Assembly: GCF_003428335.1 (NCBI RefSeq)
Contig: NZ_CP031704.1
Location: 1,116,001 to 1,180,000, forward strand
Reading direction: 5' to 3'
Length of the DNA: 64,000 nucleotides
DNA from: Solimonas sp. K1W22B-7
GTDB taxonomy: Bacteria; Pseudomonadota; Gammaproteobacteria; Nevskiales; Nevskiaceae
Shown here piece after piece: positions 1 to 7,714 of this stretch. Below the pieces are notes generated by a model. The model did not search any database and was not told where the DNA came from. It saw only the letters and a program-made list of their open reading frames with translations. The position numbers and the translations under genes were made by a program. The first letter of the stretch is position 1; each line of letters starts with the position of its first letter.

Positions 1-6
1 TCGAAG

Positions 7-310
7 GAACTGCCAGGCCGAGGCAACTAAGCCTAACTTGTCAGTTGATTGCGGTAAGTGTCGCCGCAACGGCCAGATGCGGCTAAGAAATTCAGAATTT
101 CGTTTACGAAAGCTCTCCACTCCCGCATACTTTCAGCGCTCAGTTACGCGTATCTGTGGTTGTTAGTAATTTAACGCCATTGTCGGGCGTATCGCCAGAC
201 AGTAGTTGATTGAGCGACATCGACGGCACGAAGGCGCAGGCGCGCCCAATCTGTCCCTTCGCTGTCGCTCGTGTTGATTGGGCGCGCCTGCGCCTTCGTG
301 CCTGTAGTTC
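7..310 (+). ncRNA. candidate retron msr-msd RNA
   Basis: The stretch upstream of the effector gene looks like a retron non-coding RNA, which the neighbouring reverse transcriptase would use as primer and template for msDNA. The msd part is a perfect 26-bp inverted repeat (225-250 with 277-302) around a 26-base loop. Bases 7-18 can pair with 300-310 in 11 pairs with one bulge, as expected for the a1/a2 stem, but 300-302 are shared with the msd stem. Small hairpins between them (49-54/64-69 and 87-92/96-101) fit the msr part. An AGC at 30-32 could hold the branching G. The a1 arm lies at the window edge and may extend further left. Position and folding are inferred by eye; the presence of an msd-like stem is seen directly. 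Confidence 0.7.
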
Positions 311-331
311 AAGGTAGCTGAGCCTACCTAA

Positions 332-871
332 ATGACTTTTGACGCAATAAATACGTTTATTGAGACGGTCGATCCGCAACGGGCGACCGTCGTTTCTTTT
401 CCGGAATTCATTTTGGTTTTTGGCGGTCCTCTCGCCAAGAAAGTTCGCTCTTCTCCAGTCTCGCAAAGAGATGCATTTCTCCGATGGTTGGCTGCCAATC
501 GTTCGGAGCTACATAGCGTCCTATTGCTCCCTGAAAGCTTCGAAGATTGGAACGACTTCAGTACATATAGTGATCTCTTGCTGTTTGAGAAGGATCTGGG
601 ATACCTGACAAGTGCTGTTGTAGTTTTCTTGGAAGCTCCCGGTTCGATTGCGGAGCTTGGTGCTTTTTCTCAGATTGACTCACTGAGTGAGCGTTTGATG
701 GTCGTCGTCTCTGACGAGTACCACCCCGCTCGATCATTTATAAGCTTGGGCCCGATTCGCAGCGTAAAGGAAACTCAACAACATCCGCATAGTGTCTGCA
801 CTATTCCGAGCGTAGTGCCGAACGAATTGAAGAAGCACGCCCCAGTAATTGCTGAGATGCTTGATGCGTGA
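332..871 (+). pseudogene. retron effector, N-terminal part (RcaT / STM3845-like), cut by IS
   Basis: This is the first 179 codons of a retron St85/Sen2-type effector, the toxin of a tripartite retron toxin-antitoxin system. The motif EAPGSIAELGAF (about residues 101-112) is typical of nucleoside 2-deoxyribosyltransferase-like and related nucleotide-acting folds. The reading frame stops at TGA 869-871, whose bases are the first bases of the inserted IS, so the stop is not native. The last native codon is GCG 866-868, which is also the target duplication. The C-terminal 130 residues continue at 2193. The gene starts directly after the msr-msd RNA. A hairpin (312-317 with 324-329) lies just before the start codon. 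The family call comes from recalled similarity and the neighbouring reverse transcriptase. The fragment could still be made as a truncated protein. Confidence 0.8.
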
Positions 872-916
872 CCCGTCCTGAAATAGGTTGACACCTATAC
901 GGGGTAAAACTGGTCG

Positions 917-1753
917 CTAAAGTATGCTGGATACAGACGCCCGATGGACTTCATCGGGCGTTTTGTATTTCAGGGCCAGGTGTGGCCGTTCATGGTTGTA
1001 GGTGTGGATGGACTGCCGGACCATCTGTTCGGCCTGCTCAAGGTTGGCGGGTCGCTGGAGCAGGAATTCGTTCTTCAGGATGCCGTTGACGCGCTCTGCC
1101 AGGGCGTTCTGGTAGCAGTCGTAGCCGTCGGTCATCGAGCAGGTCAGGCCGTGTCGTTGGTGGATCTGCTGGTAGACGTTCGAGCAGTACTGGATGCCCC
1201 GGTCGGAGTGGTGGATCAGCCGCTGAGCCGTCTGCCGGGTCTTGAGCGCCATCTTCAGGGCCTCACTGACCTGCTCGGTCTGCAGGCTGTCGTGGACGTG
1301 ATAGCCGACGATCTTGCGGGAGTAGGCATCGGTGACCAGGCTCAGGTAGACGCATTTCTCCCGCGTCGGCAGATAAGTGATGTCGGCGACCCAGACCTGC
1401 TCGCCGGTCGCGGGCTGGATGCCGCTTCCCGGCTTGAGCAGGTTCGGATGCTTGCGGAAGCGATGATGGCTGTCGGTGGTCTTGTGGTACGCCCGGCGGC
1501 TGGGGACCAGCATCCGGGCGTTGCGCAGAATACCGAACAGGGTATCTCGCCCCACGTGGATGCCGTCGGGCCGCTGCAGCAGGTGCTGCAGCTTGCGGGT
1601 GCCCACGCGCGGCTGGCGCAGGCGAATCTGCTCCACGCGCCGGATCACCTCGGAACAGGTCTGTGCACGCTCGCGCGCGCACTCCAGCCGCTGGTAGTAC
1701 GCCTGCCGGCTGATGCCCATGTAGCGGCAAGCCCTCTTAACGCTCAAGCCCAT
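917..1753 (-). CDS. IS3-family transposase OrfB (DDE integrase)
   Basis: A 278-residue transposase catalytic subunit with the rve integrase core. The DDE triad is visible as VADITYLP, HHSDRGIQY and NALAERVNGILKNE. An HTH_21-type segment with a tyrosine-rich start (ISRQAYYQRL) precedes it. Its ATG overlaps the OrfA stop by one base (TAATG). It lies in the -1 frame relative to OrfA, so the active transposase is expected as an OrfAB fusion made by -1 frameshifting at the A6G run (1786-1792 on the minus strand). It appears full length with no internal stop. Confidence 0.93.
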   Translation of the reverse strand: MGLSVKRACRYMGISRQAYYQRLECARERAQTCSEVIRRVEQIRLRQPRVGTRKLQHLLQRPDGIHVGRDTLFGILRNARMLVPSRRAYHKTTDSHHRFRKHPNLLKPGSGIQPATGEQVWVADITYLPTREKCVYLSLVTDAYSRKIVGYHVHDSLQTEQVSEALKMALKTRQTAQRLIHHSDRGIQYCSNVYQQIHQRHGLTCSMTDGYDCYQNALAERVNGILKNEFLLQRPANLEQAEQMVRQSIHTYNHERPHLALKYKTPDEVHRASVSSIL

Positions 1754-2136
1754 TACGAGCTTTTGCGCGAGGACTTGCCCACAGGCTTTTTTACCACCAC
1801 TCCGTAGTCCTTCTTCAGGACATCCACCACCGCCTCGAAAAACTGGGCCTTCTCCTTGGCCTCCCGCAACTCGACCTCCAGCTGCTTGATCCGCTGCTCG
1901 GGCGTCAGTGGCTTCTTTTCACTCATCATCGGCTTCCCTTGAGGAGCCCATGATGCCCGCCCCGCTACAGGCCGGCCATATCGCCGAACCCAGTGCAGAA
2001 CCGTCGAGCTGCCCTGGATGCCGTAGCGCTCCTGGGCCTGCCTACAACTCATCTCACCTTTCTCAACCTGATCCACAACCGCCAACTTAAAGGCCATCGT
2101 GTAATCGCGCTGTGTCCTCTTAGCCCTTGATTCCAT
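1753..2136 (-). CDS. IS3-family transposase OrfA (HTH)
   Basis: A 127-residue DNA-binding subunit with an N-terminal helix-turn-helix (about residues 14-60) and a C-terminal leucine-zipper-like segment (LTPEQRIKQLEVELREAKEK). Near its end the codons GTA AAA AAG form the slippery heptamer A AAA AAG, correctly phased for -1 slippage into OrfB. The right terminal repeat lies just upstream. It is intact and reads opposite to the surrounding retron genes. Confidence 0.9.
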   Translation of the reverse strand: MESRAKRTQRDYTMAFKLAVVDQVEKGEMSCRQAQERYGIQGSSTVLHWVRRYGRPVAGRASWAPQGKPMMSEKKPLTPEQRIKQLEVELREAKEKAQFFEAVVDVLKKDYGVVVKKPVGKSSRKSS

Positions 2137-2189
2137 TTGACTCTCCTTCTCGGCTTCGAAAAGGTGTCAACCCAGGGCAGGACGGGTCA

Positions 2190-2585
2190 GCGAAAAGAAA
2201 AAGGTCGAGCGTCAGAAAATCTTTTAGTGTGGGTGATACTCAGCATCATATTTTATTGGCACTAGACTTGGTGAATCTTTTCTCGGTGCTTCGGTTAAAG
2301 GAAATTCAACAGCTATTTGGACATTTTGGAATTACCCTTGAAACGCCGCGCGCTAGGCAGATTCTTTTCACACTGGAGAAGGCTAAGCTAATTCACCAGC
2401 GACATTACGGAGACAATATTTACTATGTTCCGAGCGCCTCGCCCAAAGAGTACGTGAAATTTACATCAAAGAAGGGATGTAAGCCGTTCAACAGGGTTAA
2501 GTTGAAATCGACGGCTTGGAATGAAGTAAAAAATGATGCGTATCGTAAGAATGTATGCCAATCAAAGATCGGGGTGGTGAAATGA
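2190..2585 (+). pseudogene. retron effector, C-terminal part (separated by IS)
   Basis: This is the rest of the retron effector. Joining GCG 866-868 to the codon at 2193 keeps the frame and gives a 309-residue protein, close to the length I recall for Salmonella STM3845. The fragment carries a winged-helix-like region (roughly LVNLFSVLRLKEIQQLF to LIHQRHYGDNIYYV), so the intact protein was an enzyme-like N-domain joined to a putative DNA- or RNA-binding C-domain. The stop codon overlaps the start of the reverse transcriptase (ATGA at 2582-2585), showing translational coupling before the insertion. A frame through here opens at 2127 inside the IS, but I see no reason to call it a separate gene. 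Confidence 0.8.
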
Positions 2586-3520
2586 ACCTCCTTGATCGAA
2601 TGATTGACGAGCTGCCATTTTCCAAGGAAGAGTTGTTGGAAATAATTGCTACTGCTTCGTATAGATACAAAGTCTTTCAGATTCCAAAACGGCAGCCAGG
2701 TCAATGGCGAACTATTGCGCAGCCGACGCCAGAGGTGAAGCTGCTGCAACGATGGCTAGTCGACAATGTGTTATCCCAGCTGCCGGTGCATCGCGCCGCT
2801 ACAGCTTATCGGGAGGGGGTGTCTATTTATGCACATGCAGAAAAGCATGTGGATAAGAAGTATCTACTGAAGATGGATTTTCAGGACTTCTTTCCATCCA
2901 TCTCTGCGGATGCGGTGCAACAGCATCTTTTGGGCGTTGGAAAAATAAAGGAAAAAGACGCGACCCTGATTCGAGCGCTTGTAACGTGGCGGAACAAAGT
3001 AAGTGGAAAGAGATGCCTGTCCATCGGTGCTCCTAGTTCGCCGATTTTGTCCAACACCATGATGTATCGATTCGATACGGAAATTTCCATCATCGCAAAG
3101 CGATATGGCGCTGTTTATAGTCGCTATGCGGATGACATGGCGTTTTCAACAAATCGGAAGGGTGTTTTGACGGAGCTTTCCCGCGAAGTGGAGTCATTAT
3201 GTGGGAAGTTGCCCTATCCTCGACTCACTCTGAACAAGCAGAAGACGGTTTACACCTCGAGAGCTTATAAGCGTGTTCTCGTGGGGCTGGTCCTTACGCC
3301 TGACAGAAAGGTTTCCCTAGGACGCGAGAAGAAGAGAGAACTGCGGTCAAAACTGTATCGTCTTCTCAAGGGTGCCCCCGGCGTGGATTCAGCTTCTTTG
3401 AGGGGCGAATTAGCCTTCGCCAACTCTGTGGAGCCAGAGTTCATTTCTTCCCTTGTGAGGCAGTTTGGAACTGACGCTTTCTTGCAGCTTGGCCTGCCTT
3501 TTGGATCATCGAAGGCATAG
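2582..3520 (+). CDS. retron reverse transcriptase (St85/Sen2-like)
   Basis: A 312-residue RNA-directed DNA polymerase that would copy the msd part of the retron RNA into msDNA. Visible motifs are KMDFQDFF (97-104, first catalytic Asp), GAPSSPILSN (149-158) and the catalytic YADD (182-185). YAHAEKH (83-89) fills the place of the retron NAxxH motif, and LVGLVLTP (233-240) replaces the usual VTG region. Start 2582 is chosen because it overlaps the effector stop as ATGA. The length is normal and there is no stop, so the antitoxin side of the system looks intact. The codon use is clearly AT-richer than the steroid genes to the right, which fits transfer. With the IS upstream its transcription may be altered. 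Confidence 0.93.
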   Translation: MNLLDRMIDELPFSKEELLEIIATASYRYKVFQIPKRQPGQWRTIAQPTPEVKLLQRWLVDNVLSQLPVHRAATAYREGVSIYAHAEKHVDKKYLLKMDFQDFFPSISADAVQQHLLGVGKIKEKDATLIRALVTWRNKVSGKRCLSIGAPSSPILSNTMMYRFDTEISIIAKRYGAVYSRYADDMAFSTNRKGVLTELSREVESLCGKLPYPRLTLNKQKTVYTSRAYKRVLVGLVLTPDRKVSLGREKKRELRSKLYRLLKGAPGVDSASLRGELAFANSVEPEFISSLVRQFGTDAFLQLGLPFGSSKA

Positions 3521-3565
3521 TGAAAGTAAGCCTCGTCTGAGTTGGCAACATTGCGACGATTACAG

Positions 3566-3601
3566 CTTGTCTCCCTCTCCTGTCAGTGAGAGGGAGACAA
3601 G
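3566..3601. terminator. bidirectional hairpin between retron and SDR gene
   Basis: A perfect 14-bp inverted repeat (3566-3579 with 3588-3601) with an 8-base loop separates the convergent retron reverse transcriptase and SDR genes. It can terminate both. It resembles the CCCTCTCCC / GGGAGAGGG palindromes found elsewhere in the window. No clear T-run follows, so it may be repeat-derived. Confidence 0.6.
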
Positions 3602-3614
3602 TAGAGATCGCTGC

Positions 3615-4394
3615 TTAAACCCCCGGAGCCCCCGGGAAGCCCACGTAATACGAACCCGTCAGCATGCCGCCATCCACCGCGATCTCCGCACCGCAGAGAT
3701 ACGAGCTGTCGTCGCTGGCCAGGAACAGCGAGGCGCGCGCCACTTCCACCGGCTCGCCGACGCGCTGCAGCGGCACGAAGGTGTAGCGCTTGTTGACCTC
3801 TTCCTTGGCCTCGGCATACGGGTTGCCCATAGCGGTGTCGATGCCGCCCGGGTGCACGGAGTTCACGCGCACGCCCTTGTGGCCGTATTCCATCGCGGCG
3901 GCGCGGGTCAGGCCGCGGATGCCCCACTTGCTGGAGCAGTAGGCGCCCAGGCCGTTGGCGCCCTTCATGCCGTCGGTGCTGGAGATGTTGACGATAGCGC
4001 CGCGACCCTGCGCGATCATGCGCGCGCCGACGTGCTTTACGCCGAGGAAGCTGCCGACGAGGTTGATGTCGATCACGCGCTCGAAGTCGGCCTTGCTGGT
4101 TTCCTGGATCGTGCGGAACAGCAGCACGCCGGCATTGTTGACCAGCACCGAGGGTTCGCCGTAGGCCTTCACGGTCTCAGCGATCAAGTGCGCCCAGCTG
4201 CCCTCGTCGCTGACGTCGTGACGCACGAACAGGGCATTGGGGCCCAGCTCCTGCGCCAGCTTGCGGCCTTCGTCCTCCAGCAGGTCGGCGATCACTACCT
4301 TGGCGCCTTCCTCGGCGAACAGGCGCGAGGTCGCGCCACCCATGCCGCGGGCACCGCCCGTCACGATCGCCACCTTGCCTTGCAGTCGAGCCAT
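3615..4394 (-). CDS. SDR-family NAD(P)-dependent dehydrogenase (3alpha/20beta-HSD-like)
   Basis: A 259-residue classical short-chain dehydrogenase, expected to oxidise or reduce a hydroxyl or ketone, plausibly on a steroid. The cofactor motif TGGARGMG, the NNAG motif, the catalytic Ser in ISSTDG and YCSSK are all present. The C-terminus IAVDGG is typical. GAGGAG precedes the ATG at 4394. Resemblance to 20beta-hydroxysteroid dehydrogenases is a family-level impression, and the substrate cannot be read from the sequence. It lies 19 bases after the upstream SDR gene on the same strand. Confidence 0.88.
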   Translation of the reverse strand: MARLQGKVAIVTGGARGMGGATSRLFAEEGAKVVIADLLEDEGRKLAQELGPNALFVRHDVSDEGSWAHLIAETVKAYGEPSVLVNNAGVLLFRTIQETSKADFERVIDINLVGSFLGVKHVGARMIAQGRGAIVNISSTDGMKGANGLGAYCSSKWGIRGLTRAAAMEYGHKGVRVNSVHPGGIDTAMGNPYAEAKEEVNKRYTFVPLQRVGEPVEVARASLFLASDDSSYLCGAEIAVDGGMLTGSYYVGFPGAPGV

Positions 4395-4418
4395 CTTGAG
4401 TTCTCCTCTCCTAGGTAT

Positions 4419-5264
4419 TCATGAGACGCGGGCCAGCGTCATGGCATCGCCGATGACGCTGCGCCCGTCCAGTGTGTGCAGCGGTGCCTGCGTCAGCTGC
4501 AGCAGCTCGCGGCTGCTGGTGGCCAGGCCGTTGTAGCGGCCGCTCACCAGCAACCACGCGGCTTCGGCCATCATCTCCAGCGGCTCCAGCCACTGCGGGT
4601 TGCTCGCCGCCACCTGCCGCGCCACGGCCTCGGCGCTCTCGCTGAGCGCGATCTTGACCGGCGACAGGATGTTCGCGGTGACGCCGCTGCCGTGCAGCTC
4701 GGCGGCCAAGCCCAGGGTGTAGCGCTCCAGCGCGGCCTTGGCGGCGCCGTACAGCGCCAGTCCGTGCACCAGCTTGGCCGGGCCGGGGTAGGGGATCGGC
4801 GGCTGCCGTGCCATCTCGCTGCCGAGATTGACGATGCGGCCCCAGCCGGCGGCCTTCATTGCCGGCAATGCCTGCTGACACAGGTCCACCGGCGCCTGGA
4901 AGTTGATCTCGAAGCCGGCGCGCCGCGCCGCCAGGTCGATGCGGCTGGGCGGGGCGTAGGCCGGGTTGGCGGCGGCGTTGTTGACCAGGATGCCGACCGG
5001 GCCGAAATGCGCCGTGGCGGCGGCCAGCAGGCCGGCGCGGGTGGTTTCGTCGGCCAGGTCCACGGCGACCGCGGCGGCGCGGCCCCCGGCGCTGCGCACC
5101 AGGGCCAGGGTTTCGTCCAGTCCGGCCTGCGAGCGCGGCGAGGCATGGACCACCACGGCGGCGCCCTGCGCGGCCAGGCGGCGCGCGATGGCGCGGCCGA
5201 TGCCGCGGCTGGCGCCCGTGACCAGCGCCACGCAGGTGGCCGGCAGCGCGGAGGCAGCGGTCAC
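4419..5264 (-). CDS. SDR-family oxidoreductase
   Basis: A short-chain dehydrogenase of about 281 residues if it starts at the GTG at 5264, chosen because a GGGG run precedes it and it brings the Rossmann motif TGASRGIG near residue 13. The longer open frame to 5399 has no SDR-like sequence. NNAAANP replaces NNAG, and YGAAK carries the catalytic Tyr/Lys. The order of features is classical. It shares its strand and a short gap with the SDR at 3615-4394, so both may be cotranscribed. The substrate is unknown. Confidence 0.8.
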   Translation of the reverse strand: MTAASALPATCVALVTGASRGIGRAIARRLAAQGAAVVVHASPRSQAGLDETLALVRSAGGRAAAVAVDLADETTRAGLLAAATAHFGPVGILVNNAAANPAYAPPSRIDLAARRAGFEINFQAPVDLCQQALPAMKAAGWGRIVNLGSEMARQPPIPYPGPAKLVHGLALYGAAKAALERYTLGLAAELHGSGVTANILSPVKIALSESAEAVARQVAASNPQWLEPLEMMAEAAWLLVSGRYNGLATSSRELLQLTQAPLHTLDGRSVIGDAMTLARVS

Positions 5265-5416
5265 AGCTTGGTCCCCGGTCGCGGCATAGACTCCCTTGGT
5301 GAAGGCCCATGGTGGGGGCCGGCGTGCGTGGCGGCCTCCTCCAAACGAACGACGGGACTTGAAGACTCGCCCGGAAACCGTAGGATTTCGCAGGAGCAAG
5401 GAAGTGGGGGATCGCG

Positions 5417-6004
5417 GTGCTGCATGAACTGAAGACGGGGGACCTGCTGCTGTTTTCCGGCAAGTCCGGTCCCAGCGAGAGCATCAAGTGGGTGACGCTG
5501 AGCCGCTGGTCGCACGTGGCCCTGGTGCTGCGCGAGCCGCGCTACGAGTTTCCCTGCCTGTGGGAGGCCTCCACCGACGCCACCATCGCCTGCCTCGAGT
5601 CCGGCGTGGCGCGCCGCGGCGTGCAGCTGGTGCCGGCGCCGGCACGGCTGGACGAGTACGACGGCGACATCGCCTGGCGCCGCCTGCAGGACGTGGACCT
5701 GGAACCCGAGGCAGTGGAACGCCTGGCCGCACTGCGCCGGCAACTGACCGGGCGCGCCTACGAGAGCAATGTCCTGGAGCTGATGGGGGCCGCCTATGAC
5801 GGACCATTCGGCGAGCAGCGCGAAAATCTGGCAGAACTGTTCTGCAGCGAGCTGGTGGCCGCCGCCTACCAGGCCCTGGGCCTGATACGCCCGGACGCCA
5901 AGCCGTCGAACGAATACGTCCCCGCGGACTTTTCCGAGCAATGGGAGCGCCTGCCCTGGCTGCGCGGCCGGCTCGGCCCGGAAGTCCTGCTGAAGAACGC
6001 CTGA
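5417..6004 (+). CDS. YiiX/YaeF-like permuted papain-fold hydrolase
   Basis: A 195-residue protein resembling the YiiX/NlpC-P60-related permuted cysteine amidases. WSHVALVL (about residues 33-40) carries the probable catalytic His and FCSELVAAAYQ (about 148-158) the probable Cys. No signal peptide is evident, so it would be cytoplasmic. GTG start at 5417 follows a GGGGGA ribosome site. It is divergent from the SDR at 4419 and followed 10 bases later by a TetR-like gene, so the two may form an operon. The natural substrate is not known. Confidence 0.75.
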   Translation: MLHELKTGDLLLFSGKSGPSESIKWVTLSRWSHVALVLREPRYEFPCLWEASTDATIACLESGVARRGVQLVPAPARLDEYDGDIAWRRLQDVDLEPEAVERLAALRRQLTGRAYESNVLELMGAAYDGPFGEQRENLAELFCSELVAAAYQALGLIRPDAKPSNEYVPADFSEQWERLPWLRGRLGPEVLLKNA

Positions 6005-6014
6005 GAAGGAAGCC

Positions 6015-6572
6015 GTGAAACACAGAATCCTCGAAGCGGCGAAGACGCTGGCCCACAAGGAGGGCCGTGCCAGCCACCTCGATGCCTCGATCATGGCCGC
6101 CTCCGGCGCCTGTACCGAGGAGGAGTTCGCCGCGGCCTTCGCGGATGTCGGCGAGTTCCGGCGCGAACTGATGGCCCTGCTGTTCGCCGATGCGCGCATG
6201 CAGGTGATCCGCATCACCACCGCGATACCCTCGGGCCTGGAGCAGGCGCGCTCGGCATTCATCCAGTACCTGGACTACAACCTGGAGTACCCGGCGCTGC
6301 AGGAGATCGCGCACCAGCTGCAGTTCGACCCGCTGGGCTACGAGATGCTGATGCGCATGGAGATCGGTACCGCCATGGTCACGCAGAAGGACCTGGAGTT
6401 CGCCGGCGCCAACCACGTGCATGCGCGCGCCAGGCTGCTGACCTCGGTGGCGGTGGCGGTGGTGCGCGCCGAATACAAGGCCGGCAAGAAGCTGCCGGAC
6501 CTGCGCGCGGTGCTGGAGGAGTATTGCGGCGTGTCGTGCAACGACACGCCGGAGTCGCCGCTCGGGGATTGA
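6015..6572 (+). CDS. TetR-like transcriptional regulator
   Basis: A 185-residue protein with a TetR-type N-terminus: a helix beginning ILEAAKTLAHKEG, then an HTH-like segment (SIMAASGACTEEEFAAAF, about 27-44), followed by an all-helical ligand domain. GTG start at 6015 is preceded by AAGGAAG. The HTH lacks some usual residues, so the call is by overall pattern. It could control the divergent SDR operon or the YiiX-like gene just before it. Confidence 0.7.
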   Translation: MKHRILEAAKTLAHKEGRASHLDASIMAASGACTEEEFAAAFADVGEFRRELMALLFADARMQVIRITTAIPSGLEQARSAFIQYLDYNLEYPALQEIAHQLQFDPLGYEMLMRMEIGTAMVTQKDLEFAGANHVHARARLLTSVAVAVVRAEYKAGKKLPDLRAVLEEYCGVSCNDTPESPLGD

Positions 6573-6586
6573 CCCCAAAAATACCA

Positions 6587-6677
6587 GCCGTTCGCCCTGA
6601 GCCTGTCGAAGGGTGAGCGGCAGATGACCGGCCAGTTGGCAGGCCGTTCATGCTTCGACAAGCTCAGCACGAACGGC
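6587..6677. repeat. palindromic repeat with TTCG..CTGAGC..TGTCGAAG motif
   Basis: Two inverted arms (6587-6613 and 6647-6677) contain the common proteobacterial dispersed motif TGAGC(C/T)TGTCGAAG. It fills the gap between convergent genes and could form a transcript hairpin. Confidence 0.7.
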
Positions 6678-6690
6678 CCCCGACCTTCTG

Positions 6691-7554
6691 CTATTGCACG
6701 ACCGCCGGATTCACCGGCGCCGGCGCGCCCAGCATCGGGCGGTGCGAGGGTGGCTGGCGGCCTTCGTCGCTGAGGCCGTAGTCCTGCGCCAGTTCGGCGC
6801 CGATCAGCACCTGGCCGGACTTGTCCATGCGGGCGGGGTCGCGGTACAGGGCGCTGATGATGTGGCCGGTGAACTCCGGGGTCTCGGCGATATCCCAGAA
6901 GCCCTGGTACTTGGCGGCGTCCTCGTCCATCACGCGCTTGGTGCGGTCGGTGCGCAGCATGCCCATCCAGATCGAGTTGGCGGAGACGTTGTAGCCCTTC
7001 AGGTCCAGCGCCATGTCGTGGGCAAAACGGTCCACGCCGGCCTTCTGCGCGCCGTAGGCGGCGCCGTGCATGTAGCAGTTGCCGCCGAAGGAGGAGGTGA
7101 ACACGATCAGGCCGTTCTTCTGCGCGGCCATGATCTTGGCGGCGTGCCAGCTGGCGACGTAGGACGAGCGCAGGCCGACGTCGAGGATGTTCACCAGGTC
7201 CAGCGACTTCTCCCAGAATCCGCCGCCCTCGATCAGCTGGTCGTGGATGAAGGTGGCGTTGTTGACCAGGATGTCGAGCTTGCCCTGGTCGTTCTTGACG
7301 CGGCCGAACAGCTGACGCACCTGCTCGTCGTCGGTGTGGTCGACGGTGACGGCGATACCCTTGCCGCCGGCGGCGGTGACGGCCGCGGCGGTGGCGTGGA
7401 TCGTGCCCGGCAGCGCGGCGTCGCCTTCGTTCTGCGAACGGCCGGTGACGTAGACCGTGGCGCCCTCGGCGCCCAGCGCGATGGCGATGCCCTTGCCGGC
7501 GCCGCGGGAGGCGCCGGTGACGATGGCGACGATGCCGCTCAGGTTCTTGCTCAT
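6691..7554 (-). CDS. SDR-family oxidoreductase (DHRS1-like)
   Basis: A 287-residue short-chain dehydrogenase with TGASRGAG near residue 14, NNAT, a serine-rich strand (FTSSFGG) and YGAQK as the Tyr-Lys pair. It is longer than classical SDRs, with an extended C-terminus, and resembles the DHRS1 subgroup. GGAG precedes the ATG at 7554. It is cotranscribable with the upstream ligase gene, but a long palindrome (7590-7688) lies between them. The substrate is not known; the context suggests a steroid or CoA intermediate. Confidence 0.85.
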   Translation of the reverse strand: MSKNLSGIVAIVTGASRGAGKGIAIALGAEGATVYVTGRSQNEGDAALPGTIHATAAAVTAAGGKGIAVTVDHTDDEQVRQLFGRVKNDQGKLDILVNNATFIHDQLIEGGGFWEKSLDLVNILDVGLRSSYVASWHAAKIMAAQKNGLIVFTSSFGGNCYMHGAAYGAQKAGVDRFAHDMALDLKGYNVSANSIWMGMLRTDRTKRVMDEDAAKYQGFWDIAETPEFTGHIISALYRDPARMDKSGQVLIGAELAQDYGLSDEGRQPPSHRPMLGAPAPVNPAVVQ

Positions 7555-7589
7555 GCTCTCTGCTCCTGCACTTGAAATATATATACGAA

Positions 7590-7688
7590 CCGTTCACACC
7601 GAGTAGCGCCGCGAAGCGCCGCGTATCGAGGTGCGTGCGGAACGTGCCTCGATACGCGACGCTTCGCGGCGCTACTCGGCATGAACGG
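7590..7688. repeat. long perfect-arm palindrome (TATCGAGG family)
   Basis: Arms 7590-7631 and 7647-7688 pair almost perfectly (33 bp with one mismatch, then an outer CCGTTCA/TGAACGG). The core TATCGAGG plus GTTCA(T/C) ends recur at 43860-43990 and around 56480-56520, defining a dispersed family. Confidence 0.8.
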
Positions 7689-7714
7689 CTTGTCTCGATG
7701 CCTTGCGGCTTCCT

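Larger units (their letters stand above)
869..2189 (-). mobile_element. complete IS3-family insertion sequence, 1321 bp
   Basis: The element is bounded by imperfect terminal inverted repeats that match at 24 of 28 positions and begin TGACCCGTCCTG (left from 869; right, reverse complement, from 2189). It is flanked by the 3-bp direct repeat GCG (866-868 and 2190-2192). Short duplications, TG...CA ends and two overlapping transposase frames are typical of the IS3 family. Both frames are open and the duplication is perfect, which suggests a recent insertion. It sits inside the retron effector gene in the opposite orientation. No second copy is seen in the window. Confidence 0.93.

Noticed and set aside
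140-466. Minus-strand open frame of 108 codons across the retron RNA and effector start
   Set aside because: It lies antisense to the msd hairpin and the effector gene, has no recognisable domain and its composition reflects the repeat.
2127-2585. Stand-alone gene of 152 codons
   Set aside because: Its first 22 codons are IS sequence; the rest is the effector C-terminus, so it is a gene fragment.
1-3600. Prophage or integrative element carrying the retron
   Set aside because: No integrase, phage gene, tRNA or attachment repeat is visible; the left boundary is outside the window, so only a foreign block can be claimed.
3566-3601. CRISPR-like repeat
   Set aside because: Palindromic repeats in the window are dispersed and have no regular spacers; no cas genes are present.
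4476-5432. Long antisense open frames opposite the SDR, ligase, dehydrogenase and RND genes throughout the window
   Set aside because: High GC gives long chance frames rich in Ala, Arg, Gly and His; none shows a domain, and each lies opposite a well-supported gene.
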